Below are positions 12,430-22,851 of a stretch of DNA of 64,000 bases, piece after piece. This DNA comes from Stenogyne calaminthoides (lineage: Eukaryota > Streptophyta > Magnoliopsida > Lamiales > Lamiaceae), in the NCBI GenBank assembly GCA_037126765.1, contig JBBCBC010000016.1, positions 17,782,728 through 17,846,727 of the forward strand, read 5' to 3'. The position numbers were made by a program, and so were the translations under genes. Each line of letters opens with the position of its first letter. Position 1 is the stretch's first letter. The notes under the pieces are model-generated. The model worked only from the letters and a program-made list of their open reading frames with translations. It was not told where the DNA came from and searched no databases.

Positions 12430-12888
12430 CTTGATTCAGCCAAAGGTTTAGTCAAGATATCAGCTCTCTGCTTATCAGTATGAATTTTCTCCATCCTGAT
12501 GTCCTTTTTCTCGACATGATCTCTGATGAAGTGATGTCTGATATCCACATGCTTGCATCTGGTGTGCAATACCGTATTTTGTGAAATAGCAATGGCACTA
12601 TTATTGTCACAAAATATTGGTACTTCATTGGCTACAACTTTATAATCCCTTAATTGTTGTCTGAGCCAAAGAATCGAAAGCGCAATGACTTCCTGCTGAC
12701 CAAGTATTCAAATTTCATGAAGATTGGTTGCTACGAGGTCCTGTTTCTTCAAAACCAAGATATCGACTTACTTCCAAGAAATTGACAAGTTCTGTAGTGG
12801 ACTTCCCCCAATCCTGCAACCTCCATAATCGACATCCGAGTAACCGGTTAATTCAAGGTTATCATCACCGGATACCATAATCCTCTAT
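12430..12888 (-). pseudogene. RNase H remnant of element 1
   Basis: Frameshifted counterpart of the intact copia RNase H at 41576-42193; nucleotide similarity is clear over the whole stretch. Several differences fall at CAG/CTG positions. Confidence 0.75.
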
Positions 12889-13960
12889 TCATCGTGTGCC
12901 CTTAAGATACTTCAAGATCTTTTTGCGCGTTTCCATGTGACTAGCCTTAGGATTAGCTTGGTATCTTGCACATATCCCAACAACAAATGTTATATCCGGC
13001 CTACTTGCTGTGAGATAGAGCAATGATCCAATGATTCCTCTATAATCAGTATGACTTACTGATTTGCCTTCAGAATCAGGATCCATCTTGTAGTTAGTAT
13101 TCATAGGAATTCTAACTGCATTACAATTCTGTACACCATACTTGGCAATCAGATCTCTGGTGTACTTTGCCTGGTTGATGAAGATTTCTTCCTTTGATTG
13201 TTTCACTTGAAGACCTAGAAAGAAATTCATCTCTCCCATGATTGACATCTCAAACTTGCCTTTCATCAGTGTTGAAAACTTTTCACACAGCTGATGGTTT
13301 GGAGATCCAAAAATGATGTCATCAACATATATCTGAACTAGTAAGATATCTTCCCCATCTTCTATCCTGAACAGAGTTCTATCAACAGTTCCTTTGACAA
13401 ACCCATGGTCAGTAAGAAACTGAGAAAGAGTATCATACCATGCTCTGGGTGCTTGCTTAAGACCATACAAGGCTTTTTTAGAAATAAACTTGGTCATTCT
13501 GTCTTCGAAACCGGGAGGTTGTTCTACATAAACCTCTTCTTTAAGCACACCGCTCAGAAATGCACTTTTCACATCCATTTGATAGATGTGAACTTCATGT
13601 GGGCAAAGATATGCAAGAAACAATCGATGGCTTCTAGTCTTGCAACTGGTTCAAAAGTTTCATCATAATCCAAGCCTTCTTCTTGGGAATAACCTTGTGC
13701 AACTAGCCTTGCCTTGTTTCTTACAATGTTGTTGTTTTCATCTCTTTTATTCTTAAATACCCACTTGGTTCCAATGACATTGTGCCTTTTCGAGCCTATC
13801 TACTAGCTCCCATACTTCATTCCTTGAGAATTGATTCAGCTCATCTTGCATAGCAGTAATCCAATGAGAATCTTGTAGAGCTTCACCAATCTCGAGAGGC
13901 TCTTTCTCCGATAGGAAGCGGCCCAGAATAGTGCATTCTCACCATGGAACCTTCTTGTTT
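12889..13960 (-). pseudogene. Reverse transcriptase region of element 1
   Basis: A 244-residue open frame (13623-12889) carries the copia RT core: MDVKSAFLSGVLKEEVYVEQPPGF, ALYGLKQAPRAWYD, the catalytic IYVDDIIFGS (near 13330), FLGLQVKQ, and GSLLYLTASRPDITF. Upstream sequence to about 13960 encodes the RT N-terminal WELVDR..GTKWVFKNK and KARLVAQGY blocks in shifted frames. The catalytic YVDD is present here but broken in the sister copy near 42431. Confidence 0.9.
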
Positions 13961-15531
13961 TGACACCTTCGGTTATATCACCCACAATCGACTTGTAGGA
14001 TGACTATCTAACCATCTTCTTCTAGATGTTCCCCTTCAATAGTATCCTCAACATTTGAAATGTTAGGTTCAGTTAATTCAATAAACTCGGGGAACAACGA
14101 AAAAGGAGAAAGGGAATCATCTTCCTCGGGGAAATTCTATTGAGAACATTGTCGAGACATTTGTTCCCCCTTTGGTTGATAGATTCAGAATTTGCCTCAC
14201 CGTGACCACATCTTCATTGGCATCACATACCCGAGCCTCGAATCGTGTCTGCTCAGATTGGTCGACTTCAAAGGTGTTTGTTTTTCCTTCAAAGGAAGAC
14301 TTTCCATCCTGAGTCTCACCATCCCGAGTTCCATCCTGAACTTCTTTATTCGAGTCCGAGTCACTCCAATCATAGATGGTGACCGACTTCTTCTTTTCGA
14401 TTTCATGGATGTTTTGTCATTCTTTTTCGAGCTTAATCTGGTGATTCTCTTGGTCGGTTCTTCAAGATCATGTTCCTGTTTCTTACGAACACAAGTAGAT
14501 TCATCAAAAACAACATGAGGTGTTTCCTCCACAATAAGAGTCCTAGTTGTAAACTCGAAAAGCTTTTTCGACTTCGAATATCCTAAGAATATTCCTTCAT
14601 CGACTTTACTCTATCAAAAGTTTTCAACCCGATCTTTACCATTATTGTGTATGAAACACTTGCAACCAAACACACGAAAAAAAGAAACAAGAGGCTTCCT
14701 TTCATTCCAAAGCTCATAGGGTGTTTTGCCTTGACTCTTGGTCAAGATGGATCTGTTCGTGAATAGCATGCGGTGTTGATTCCTTTTAATCTTTTAGGAA
14801 TATCGACGATTGCGATTTTTTTCACCACACTTCTTCTTTCAAAGAACACCATTTTGTTTTCCTCAATCTTGATGTTTCATTAATTCCATTTGTTGCACAA
14901 TAATTAATATGGTTTATAAATTCGGCCCTTTCGATCCGATTTTGACCACACTCTTTTTCTCTTCATCGAGTATCCGAATATAACCCAAAGAATATATCTT
15001 GAGTAGTCATCAACTACTACTAGTGTGTATTTCCGCCATTGGTGCTCATTTGGTGTTATTGGACCAAAAAGATCCATATGCAACAACCAAGTATTCTTTC
15101 ATTAGAAAAACATCTACTTTGCTTTTAAATGATGCTCTAATTTGTTTTCCTTTTTGGCACACATCACAAATATGTTCCTTACTGAACACTTCATTAGGCA
15201 ACCCTCTCACAAGAGCTAATCTTGCAAGTTTATTCAGGGTTTTGAAATTCAGGTGATTCATTCTTTTATGCTATAACCAACTGGTATATTAGGAACTTTT
15301 AGCAACCAAACATGTATCTTTAGGAGTTGAACTCCAATCAGCAAGATACACATTTCCTTTTCTAGTACCAGTCAGTAATACTTTCTGTGAGATCTCATCT
15401 TTCACATAACATAAGTTCTTAGAGAACTCAACATTAAAACCCTTATCACGGAATTGGCTTATTGAAAGCAAGTTATGCTTTAATCCAGATACATATGAAA
15501 CACCATAGATATGAACTGAGTCGATTTCCAA
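13961..15531 (-). pseudogene. Integrase region of element 1
   Basis: Pieces of the copia integrase and the linker to RT in shifting frames: LKHNLLSISQFRDKGFNVEF (15531-15289), the zinc-binding MNHLNFKTLNKLARLALVRG and ICDVCQKGKQ (15261-15046), and the first catalytic Asp in HMDLFGP (15086-14904). The second Asp and the Glu block (about 14780-14960) are scrambled. The linker at 14532-14197 keeps HVVFDESTC. Compared with 43246-44583 the differences cluster at CAG/CTG positions, so part of the damage may be sequence error. Confidence 0.8.
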
Positions 15532-15579
15532 AGTTCCATATCCTTCAGTCTGTCCCTTGGAGTTATCTCCAAAAGTAAT

Positions 15580-16938
15580 CTAAGGGCCTCTTTGTTCAAC
15601 ATAGTCACTGAGTATCTTCTTGAATCCTGTCATATGTCTTGAACATCCACTGTCAAGATACCATACATCAGGGGCTTTTTCATCTCTGCTCATCAGTGCT
15701 ATGTGATCTTTAATCAGCTTAGTGCCCTTGTTTTCCTCCTCCTCAATAGCCATCAGACAGAGGTCATCACTTTCACTGTCTGAGAAGATTTCATCTGAAG
15801 AGCTAGATCCCTCCTCAGAATGTTCTTCTTCTGCAACCATGGCCTTTTTGCTAGAGAACTTCTTGTCTCTTTTAGCTTGCCTTTCCCTTCTCTCCTTAGC
15901 ACTCAGATCTGGACAATCATACTGGAAGTGACCTTTCTTTTGACAATTATAACATCTGTTGGTATCATCATCCTGATCACTTTCTTCTTTGGACTTGGAG
16001 TCCTTCTTTCTGGATGAAGACCCTTCAGCTTTCAGGTCCTTCTTCTTCTCAGTTGATTTGTCCTCAGGTTTCTTCTGGTACCTGTGGTTCCTGTAATAGT
16101 TTTTGTATTTTTCATATCGACTATTAAGTCTTTCAAACCTCCTTGCCATCAGTGCTAGCTTATCCTCAAGCTCATCCTGATTTTTAGCAAGGGAGTTCTC
16201 AGACTCTCTAATTTTACAGGTTTTATCTTTGGCTTTAAAAGCCACATTCTTACTAGATGATGAATCATCTTTGCTGTCAGCCTTTTTAGATATCTTATCA
16301 ATTACGAACTCATAGGCCTTCAGCTCAGAGAAGACTTGTTGGTATGACATTGAATTAATGTTTTTGGTGTTTTCAATCACCACTGCATGTGTATCTCATT
16401 TCTTAGAAAGACCTCTAAGAATTTTCAATGCAACTTCTCTTTGTGGATATTTCTTTCCAAGTGCATTTAGATCATTCATAATGCTAGTGAATCTGACTTC
16501 CAATTTGTCTATAGATTCACCTTCATCCATTTCAAAACTATCAAACTTTCCAATTGCAACTGAAAGTTTGTTTTCCTTGATATGATCTGTGCCTTGGCAC
16601 ATTACAGCTAGTGTATCCCAAATTTCTTTTGCAGTATTACAGTGAGAGATCATTCCCATCACACCATCATCAATTGTACTGTATAGTGTGTCTTTAGCAA
16701 TATAGTCTAGATTGACTAACTTCCTCTCCTCAGGAGTTAGTTGGTCATCAGACTTAGGAAATTCTGTTCTGGGATCGTATCTCTCATTTTCTGTTCCTCT
16801 GGGATTCACCACAGTAAATTGGAATTCAGAGACCACTCTCCACATACGTTCATGTTTAGAATACAGGTGAGCCTGCATTCTCAGTCTCCATAAATCATAG
16901 TTCTCCACTGAGAACATGGGAAGTTTCTTAGAAGACAT
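15580..16938 (-). pseudogene. Gag and protease start of element 1
   Basis: Gag starts at Met 16938 (MSSKKLPMFSVENYDLWRLR) with a DUF4219/UBN2-type capsid-like domain: TAKEIWDTLAVMCQGTDHIK, KLEVRFTSIMNDLNALG. A TGA replaces the Trp codon of the sister copy near 16394 (SKKW to SKK*). The second piece (16383-15580) has a helical section, the knuckle CYNCQKKGHFQYDC and the protease motif WYLDSGCSRHMTG. At 15738/15739 the reading goes from MAIEE straight to EENKGT; in element 2 these flanks are 1,212 bp apart, bounded by GT and AG. Type is set to pseudogene because of the nonsense codon. Confidence 0.88.
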
Positions 16939-17046
16939 TTTATCTGAGTCTTTTAAGAATTCAACAAATAAGATCAGTTCAGATAGACCACAAGTATTTT
17001 AGCAAATAAAACTTTGGTCAACAAAGCAGGTGGTCAAGTTGAACCA

Positions 17047-17060
17047 CTGGTCTGATACCA
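17047..17060 (-). other. Primer binding site of element 1
   Basis: The minus strand reads TGGTATCAGACCAG, two bases inside the 5' LTR. It matches the initiator-Met tRNA 3' end (TGGTATCAGAGC) with one change; element 2 keeps the exact match. Confidence 0.85.
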
Positions 17061-17062
17061 CT

Positions 17063-19107
17063 TGTTAGTCCCGGTGCAAACGAGTCTTACACGTGTATGG
17101 GGGGGAATACACGTGTTCAGTGTTTTTAAAACTTTTCTTACTGAGGTCAGCTCGGGTCAGGTTGTACTGATGATTTGGTCCTGAGAAGCACAAATCGCTC
17201 TGAGTCAAAGTCTACTGAGACAGTGATCCTGAGCTGCTTTCAGATACCTCAGATAATCCCAACTGAGTCCTGAGTTTCTTGGATCAGATAACTAAGTTAC
17301 TGAACCCTCAGAAGAGTAAGTTAAGTTTGGTAACTATCTGTTCTAGCTACTCAGATGTGCGGAATGGTTGGCCCTTAGATTATACTCGTTTTAAGCTTTT
17401 GCTGAAAACCTTCCTTTAATGGAATAGTGATTAGACTGTGATTCAATTTATATGCAACTTTCAGTGGATTGATTCCAACTGAAATATCAGTGAAAATATG
17501 CTTTCAAAACAAAGTAATGCAACAGATAAGTTAAGCAAAACAAAAAGTAAAGAACACAACAAATTATAGTTGTTCAGAGACTCAAGCTCCTACGTCCACT
17601 CTCCCTGATCTCTTCAGAGAAATTCACTAATCACTTCCTAAGGCTTTCTGACTACCTCTGTAGTTTACTAACCTTTCTAATTTTGAGCTTTCTGACAACC
17701 TCTGTAGTTTACTAACTCAAAACTCACACAAGCTTTCTGTCTATCCAAGATAGATTACGCACTTCTTCTCTAGAGCTTTCTGACTACCTCAATGTAGTTT
17801 ACTAACTCTTTACAACTCCAATCTCACCAACAATCACACTCAAACTACCTTACAAAGGGTTTGGGGTTTCTTGGTTGGTTTCCAACTAGGATGAGATATC
17901 CTTTACAATAAAGAACAATGCAAAGGCTAGGATATCTCGACTAAGCTTTGGATATGTCTTATCAAGCTAGGCTTAGTGGAATGAGCTCTCTTCGATTTAA
18001 AGCACTTGGGAAATTCTTTGTTTTTTGAGTGCTTCAACTTGCAATAATAAGTTTGAGCTCTTGAGTTGCTTACAAATTTCCCGTAACCTTACAATGTAGA
18101 AGGTCACAAGTATTTATAGGCATACACCAAGGTCACTCTTGAAAAACTATTCGTTGGAGAGATAGCTTCGTGAGTTTCCTCTTATGGTGTGTGAGAAACG
18201 GCTATTTTTAGGGTTTGACACTCCCTAACACGTTTTAGGCAATAGCCTTTCATGTAGCCGGTCTTCACTTCTTGCAGTCTGGAACTTAGTACTTCTGACA
18301 TCTTTTTCGGTGACTTTATCGTTGTCGATTAATCGGTATGGTACAATCTTTGTCTTCCTCTTTTTGACTTTTATCTCCAGCTAATGGTAGACAACTCAAC
18401 GGCTCTTTTGGTTACAATCTCTGAGTTGATATAACCTTAACAACACTTTGTCTTAGTTCCTTTTGTCTGCATTTGAATGTCTTGGGCAATATCTATTTTT
18501 CCAAGGAATCGCGATCTTCTCAGTATTGCATCATTCAGATAGATATTTTCAGTGCCTCGGAACATTCAGGTTTCTCTTGAGCATTGATTGCATTCTTGAG
18601 TCTTGATAATTCTTGTGCCTTGATATTCTTGATCTTGATTCTTGATCTTACATCTTACGTGTCTTGAGTCTTACGAGTGTTTAGGGTCTTACGAGTCTTG
18701 ACGTCTTACGAGTCTTGATGTCTTACGAGTCTTCCACGGATATCTTGGTGATATCTTGAGTCTTCATCTTGAGTCTTGATTCCTCGATTTCTGCTTGAGT
18801 CTTGATATCTCGATTTCACCTTGAGTCTTCAATATCTCGATTTCACCTTTGAGTCTTGATTTCTTCGTTTCATCTTTGAAACTTGAAACTTGATTTCATC
18901 TTGAAACTTGGTTTCTTGAAACTTCTTGAGTTCTTGATCTTGATCTAACCTTGATCTATATCTGCTGACTATACATTTTACAGATAACATCCTGTATACT
19001 CTAAAACTGAATCCTGACTCAACTATCAAGATTATCCTGAACATGTCATACTCAAGGGTTTTGGGATCTAATCAAAATCATATCTTTATTAAATTCATCT
19101 CCCAACA
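17063..19107 (-). repeat. 5' LTR of element 1
   Basis: The LTR is 2,045 bp, starting TGTTGGGAGATG at 19107 and ending ..GGGACTAACA at 17063. TATA box TATAAATA is at 18111-18118. Units with ACTAC..GTAGT recur about every 60-70 bp across 17620-17820. The hairpin ACACGTGTAT/ATACACGTGT with a 7-G loop is at 17089-17116. It would act as promoter and carry the RNA start. Confidence 0.9.
18111..18118 (-). promoter_or_regulatory. LTR TATA box, element 1
   Basis: TATAAATA on the minus strand within the 5' LTR, conserved at the matching place in every LTR of this family (536-543, 6644-6651, 36383-36390, 48428-48435). Confidence 0.6.
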
Positions 19108-21139
19108 GAAACCATCTCCCACTAACTCCGTGAACTCGATAACTACCCATGTTCTTCACTACCCCCACTCTTGTTTAATCTACAACCGCTTGACTTAACA
19201 CGTTTGTAAGTCTTCAACCTGCATACAAGAAGATTGTGAACAACATAAAATATTCGAAGTTAGTGTTAGGAGAAAGAACGAACTCTGATGTTGTCAGAAA
19301 TGTTGAACATTTTGGACAACATCCAAGCTCTCAACAGAAAAATCTATAGACTTAGTAAAAATACAAAAGTCCTATTGGTTATCTGTAAACAATGAGACAC
19401 CCTAAGTGCGAAATATTTCATTATTGCACGTCTAAGTGGTAGTCTCAATGCATCCTATAAAATAGGATCCATTATTCATTACGTAACTTCCTTCAAACAT
19501 GATCAATAACTTTCCACATGCTTTTAATTTGTTTCCATTATTAAACAACTGTTTTTTCATTATCCAATATTTCTCCAAAATATTCTCTAAATATTATCGT
19601 GCAAAACACAACAAGAGAAATAACATATAGAAACACAAGATGTTGATTGTGAAAGAAAGGGCGAACAACATCAACACTATGCAACAATTCCGACATAACT
19701 TGTCGGGTTGGATCACTAGATGGTTTATTAAATTATCAATTATTTATTTATTTATTTTTTTAAAAATTAAGTTTATTTAAATTCCTAGCTAATGAATAAT
19801 TGTAAATCAAAATTGACATTTAATATGCAATTTTCACGTGTTGTTGTATAGTTTACCATTAATTCCGTTCTTCTTATCAATTTGTGTATTAGTAGGTAAT
19901 AACCCTTCTTATGTCTTGTAATACAGCACCAATTTAGTAGTTAATAAATAAAATACTTTTAATTTAGACTATTTCACAATCTATCTGATATTAAATTGTC
20001 TCATAATTTTTTTTCCAATGAGATGAAAATCATTTTTCTCCAACCAAATAATTTCAAAGCAAAAGAAAACATATTTCTTCCAAATCTAAGTTTTACTAAT
20101 GTGAGACATGGTTGCGCCAACCTCCCCTCCCCGCTGCACGATTCCATTTATTCATTAAAAATGAAACTCTGTTGCAAAGTAGAAATCTTTAATAATATGA
20201 AGTCAAAAACTGGAGACAAGCCAACAACTATTGTTATGTACTTTTAACTTATTTCATAAAATGGAAGCCTCATTAATAAAATGCTTGATATATTATTAAT
20301 TAGCATATTCATACTTGAAAAAATATTTTCAAGGCTAAGTTGACAGGAAAATTTATATTAAATGTTTATTAGTTGTTTTATATTCAACGTATATTTGTGG
20401 TTTTTTTCTACATATAAAACAGGGCATTAAAGAAAACAATTTTTATTTTTTTATATGTTTGTGACATAGAACATGAGTATCACTACAGAGAAAATTAACT
20501 TTCGTTTCTAAAAAAATTATGCTTGTAATGCAACAAATTTAAGAGGAGTCCGTAAAATGTAAAGTTTCGTTGATTTTGAAAATACCCGAAATACATGTAC
20601 AAGTGTGATAACACGTGATAATCTGTTGATTCAATATGAATATCGAAAGTATACAAATAAAAATACACGACAAGATGAATAAATCCAATATATCTGTTAA
20701 TTCATTCAACTCCCCTAATACCAATCTAGGAACTATCTATTTATTATATGAAATAAATTTGGAGAATAGATAATGAAATCAAAACAAATCTTCTAAACAT
20801 AGATAGTTAAATCAAACATTAATATTGATCTCTATCAATACCGCCATAGAAAAAGAATAAAATTAATTAATTAATTAAAACGAAAATTTTAAACCAATCA
20901 ATGAGTAAGTGAATTTATGAGTAAGATCAACATATTTTAATCCCTCAAAAATATAATATCATGCCACAAAAGTTCATCCCCTTTCAAATTGACAACATTT
21001 AATTAAATACTTTTTCCTAATCCTTACATATTCTCTCAGATACTCTTGCCATTTGAGTTATACATTTCATTAAATTAAATATTGTCTCTTTTTATTACTC
21101 TTGAAAAACAAGGTAATATTATTTATATATTCCCTCCCT
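19108..21139. other. Intergenic, no gene seen
   Basis: Very AT-rich spacer between element 1 and the NT-C2 gene. Short frames at 19996-20247 and 20539-20724 show no domain or codon-use signal. The right end is the likely promoter of the next gene. Confidence 0.5.
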
Positions 21140-21312
21140 CTCTGTCACGTTACGGTTTACGAATTCCACAACACATCCACCATTTTCAGTTTTCTGCAAT
21201 CTATTGTCAATCATGAATCACTTATAATTATTCCAATTCCATTATTTTGCTGTGAAAGCAATTCTGACAGAAAAAGCTAACTGCAGTTTCCCTGAATTGT
21301 TTATAAGTCCAG
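21140..21312 (+). other. Predicted 5'-UTR exon of the NT-C2 gene
   Basis: A TATA-like TTTATATATTCCC (about 21120-21132) is followed by a CT-rich leader. A good donor CAG|GTAAAA lies at 21312/21313, and an acceptor TTGTAG at 22844-22849 sits two bases before the gene's ATG. A 1.5-kb leader intron would fit. This is inference without transcript data, and the exact start is unknown. Confidence 0.4.
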
Positions 21313-22161
21313 GTAAAACACATTTACTTTTCTTGATTGTTTCTTCATCATTTTGGATCATATGAATGTGATGATTTCGTGTTGATATGGTTTATAATTT
21401 TGTGTTTCATAATTTATTAATGCATTTACTTAAAAGCTACTAGATGATTAAGGTCTGTTTTCAAACCCAATTGAGGGGTGTTTTGAAACTCATTTTGTCC
21501 CCAAGAAGCACTTTTATTTTTGAAAATATTGGGTTGGGTCAAATAAACTTAAAAAAAAAGTGTTTCTAACTATTGAAATGGTGTAGAAGTGCTTTTTAAA
21601 GTAGTGTGAAAAAAACACTTTTTGAGTTTGAGTAGAGATTAACATGTACAAAGTGCTTTTCGAGATGGAGCAGTGTTTTGCATTAGAAATCCTATCAGAA
21701 TGTCTTGCCCACTAATTTACATATTTCGTTCAGATTAAATTTGAATTTAATGGTCTCATAATTATTATATAGCTAATCATTTGATCTTGTCAAAATATCC
21801 TGATTCTGCTTCTCTGTATTTTTTGTGCTTAGTTTGTAATGTCTACACTGTTTGTGCTATTCAGGTGAGAAGGGTCTTAAAAAAAAAAAATCAGGTGAGA
21901 AACGTATCTTATTTGCGAGTAAATTGTAAAATTGGGCGAATAATTTTCTCAATTAGGTCCCGTAACATCAACATTTATGCAATTTGATACCTTTCTTTAG
22001 CTAATTACAATTTGATAACTTTCGTTAGCTAATTATGCAATTTGATAACTTTCATTAGCTTGAGTAATAGGTTCACAAACATGTCAATGCAACTTATAAG
22101 AGAGCAAATTGTAAAATTAGTCTGGCATGAATCAATTTTGTCGATTAAGTCTCGTAACTAT

Positions 22162-22849
22162 GCAATTTTAGTCATGTATTGACATTTTTTTAATTGTATT
22201 ATTAATCTGTATTTTTTTTTTTTTGAAATTAACATGTTGCGTCTCATTATGCCATAAAAGCGACAACAACGGTCTTGTTAATATAGGACTAAAATTGCAA
22301 CAGTAGAAGTTACAACACCTAATCGTTCAAAAGGAGCCGTCTGAAAGATTAATTTGCAATAATATTTTATGTTTCTAATATATTTGCAATTATCCAAAGT
22401 TCTAGACTAGATTACGGTTAAACGAAACGAGGTGATTCAATGTCATGTTAGTTGCATTGATATATTTGTGAAACTACCACTTATTTAAGCTAATTGTGGT
22501 TAATTGCAATTTTAGCCGTGTATCGGCAATTTTTTTTTTTTTTTGCGATATTATTAATCTATGAATTTTTTAGAAATTAACATGTTGTGTCTTATTATGC
22601 CAATAGTCTTGTTAATATATGACTAAAATTGCATAATAGTAAAAGTCACGAGACCTAATTGTTCAAAAGGGGCGGTCAAAAAGTTTAATTTGTAACAATA
22701 TTTAAAGTTGCTCATTTATCTGCAATTATCCAAACTTTTAGACTAGATCGGTTAAACGAAAAGAGGTGATTCAACTTGTCATGTTAGTTGCATTGATATA
22801 TTTGTGAAGCAATCACTTATTGAAGCTAATAAATGTGATCAAATTGTAG
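22162..22849. repeat. 344-bp tandem duplication upstream of the NT-C2 ATG
   Basis: Two diverged copies (22162-22505 and 22506-22849) are offset by 344 bp and share GCAATTTTAG, GAAATTAACATGTTG, TCTTGTTAATAT, GTTCAAAAGG and GTTAGTTGCATTGATATATT in the same order. The pair lies inside the predicted leader intron. Confidence 0.85.
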
Positions 22850-22851
22850 TG

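Larger units (their letters stand above)
5584..19107 (-). mobile_element. Copia element 1 (Sirevirus-like), 13.5 kb
   Basis: A complete LTR retrotransposon on the minus strand: 3' LTR 5584-7693, polypurine tract, a post-pol ORF, pol in copia order (PR-IN-RT-RH), gag, primer site and 5' LTR 17063-19107. Host flanks carry GAAAC on both sides (5578-5582 and 19108-19112), with one extra T at 5583 before the left LTR. The UBN2-type gag with a CCHC knuckle, the long LTRs and a sense ORF after pol fit the Sirevirus lineage; that lineage call is inference. Coding regions are broken by many frameshifts, some probably sequence error. Against its sister at 29891-49237 it lacks 1,212 bp of gag. Confidence 0.9.
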
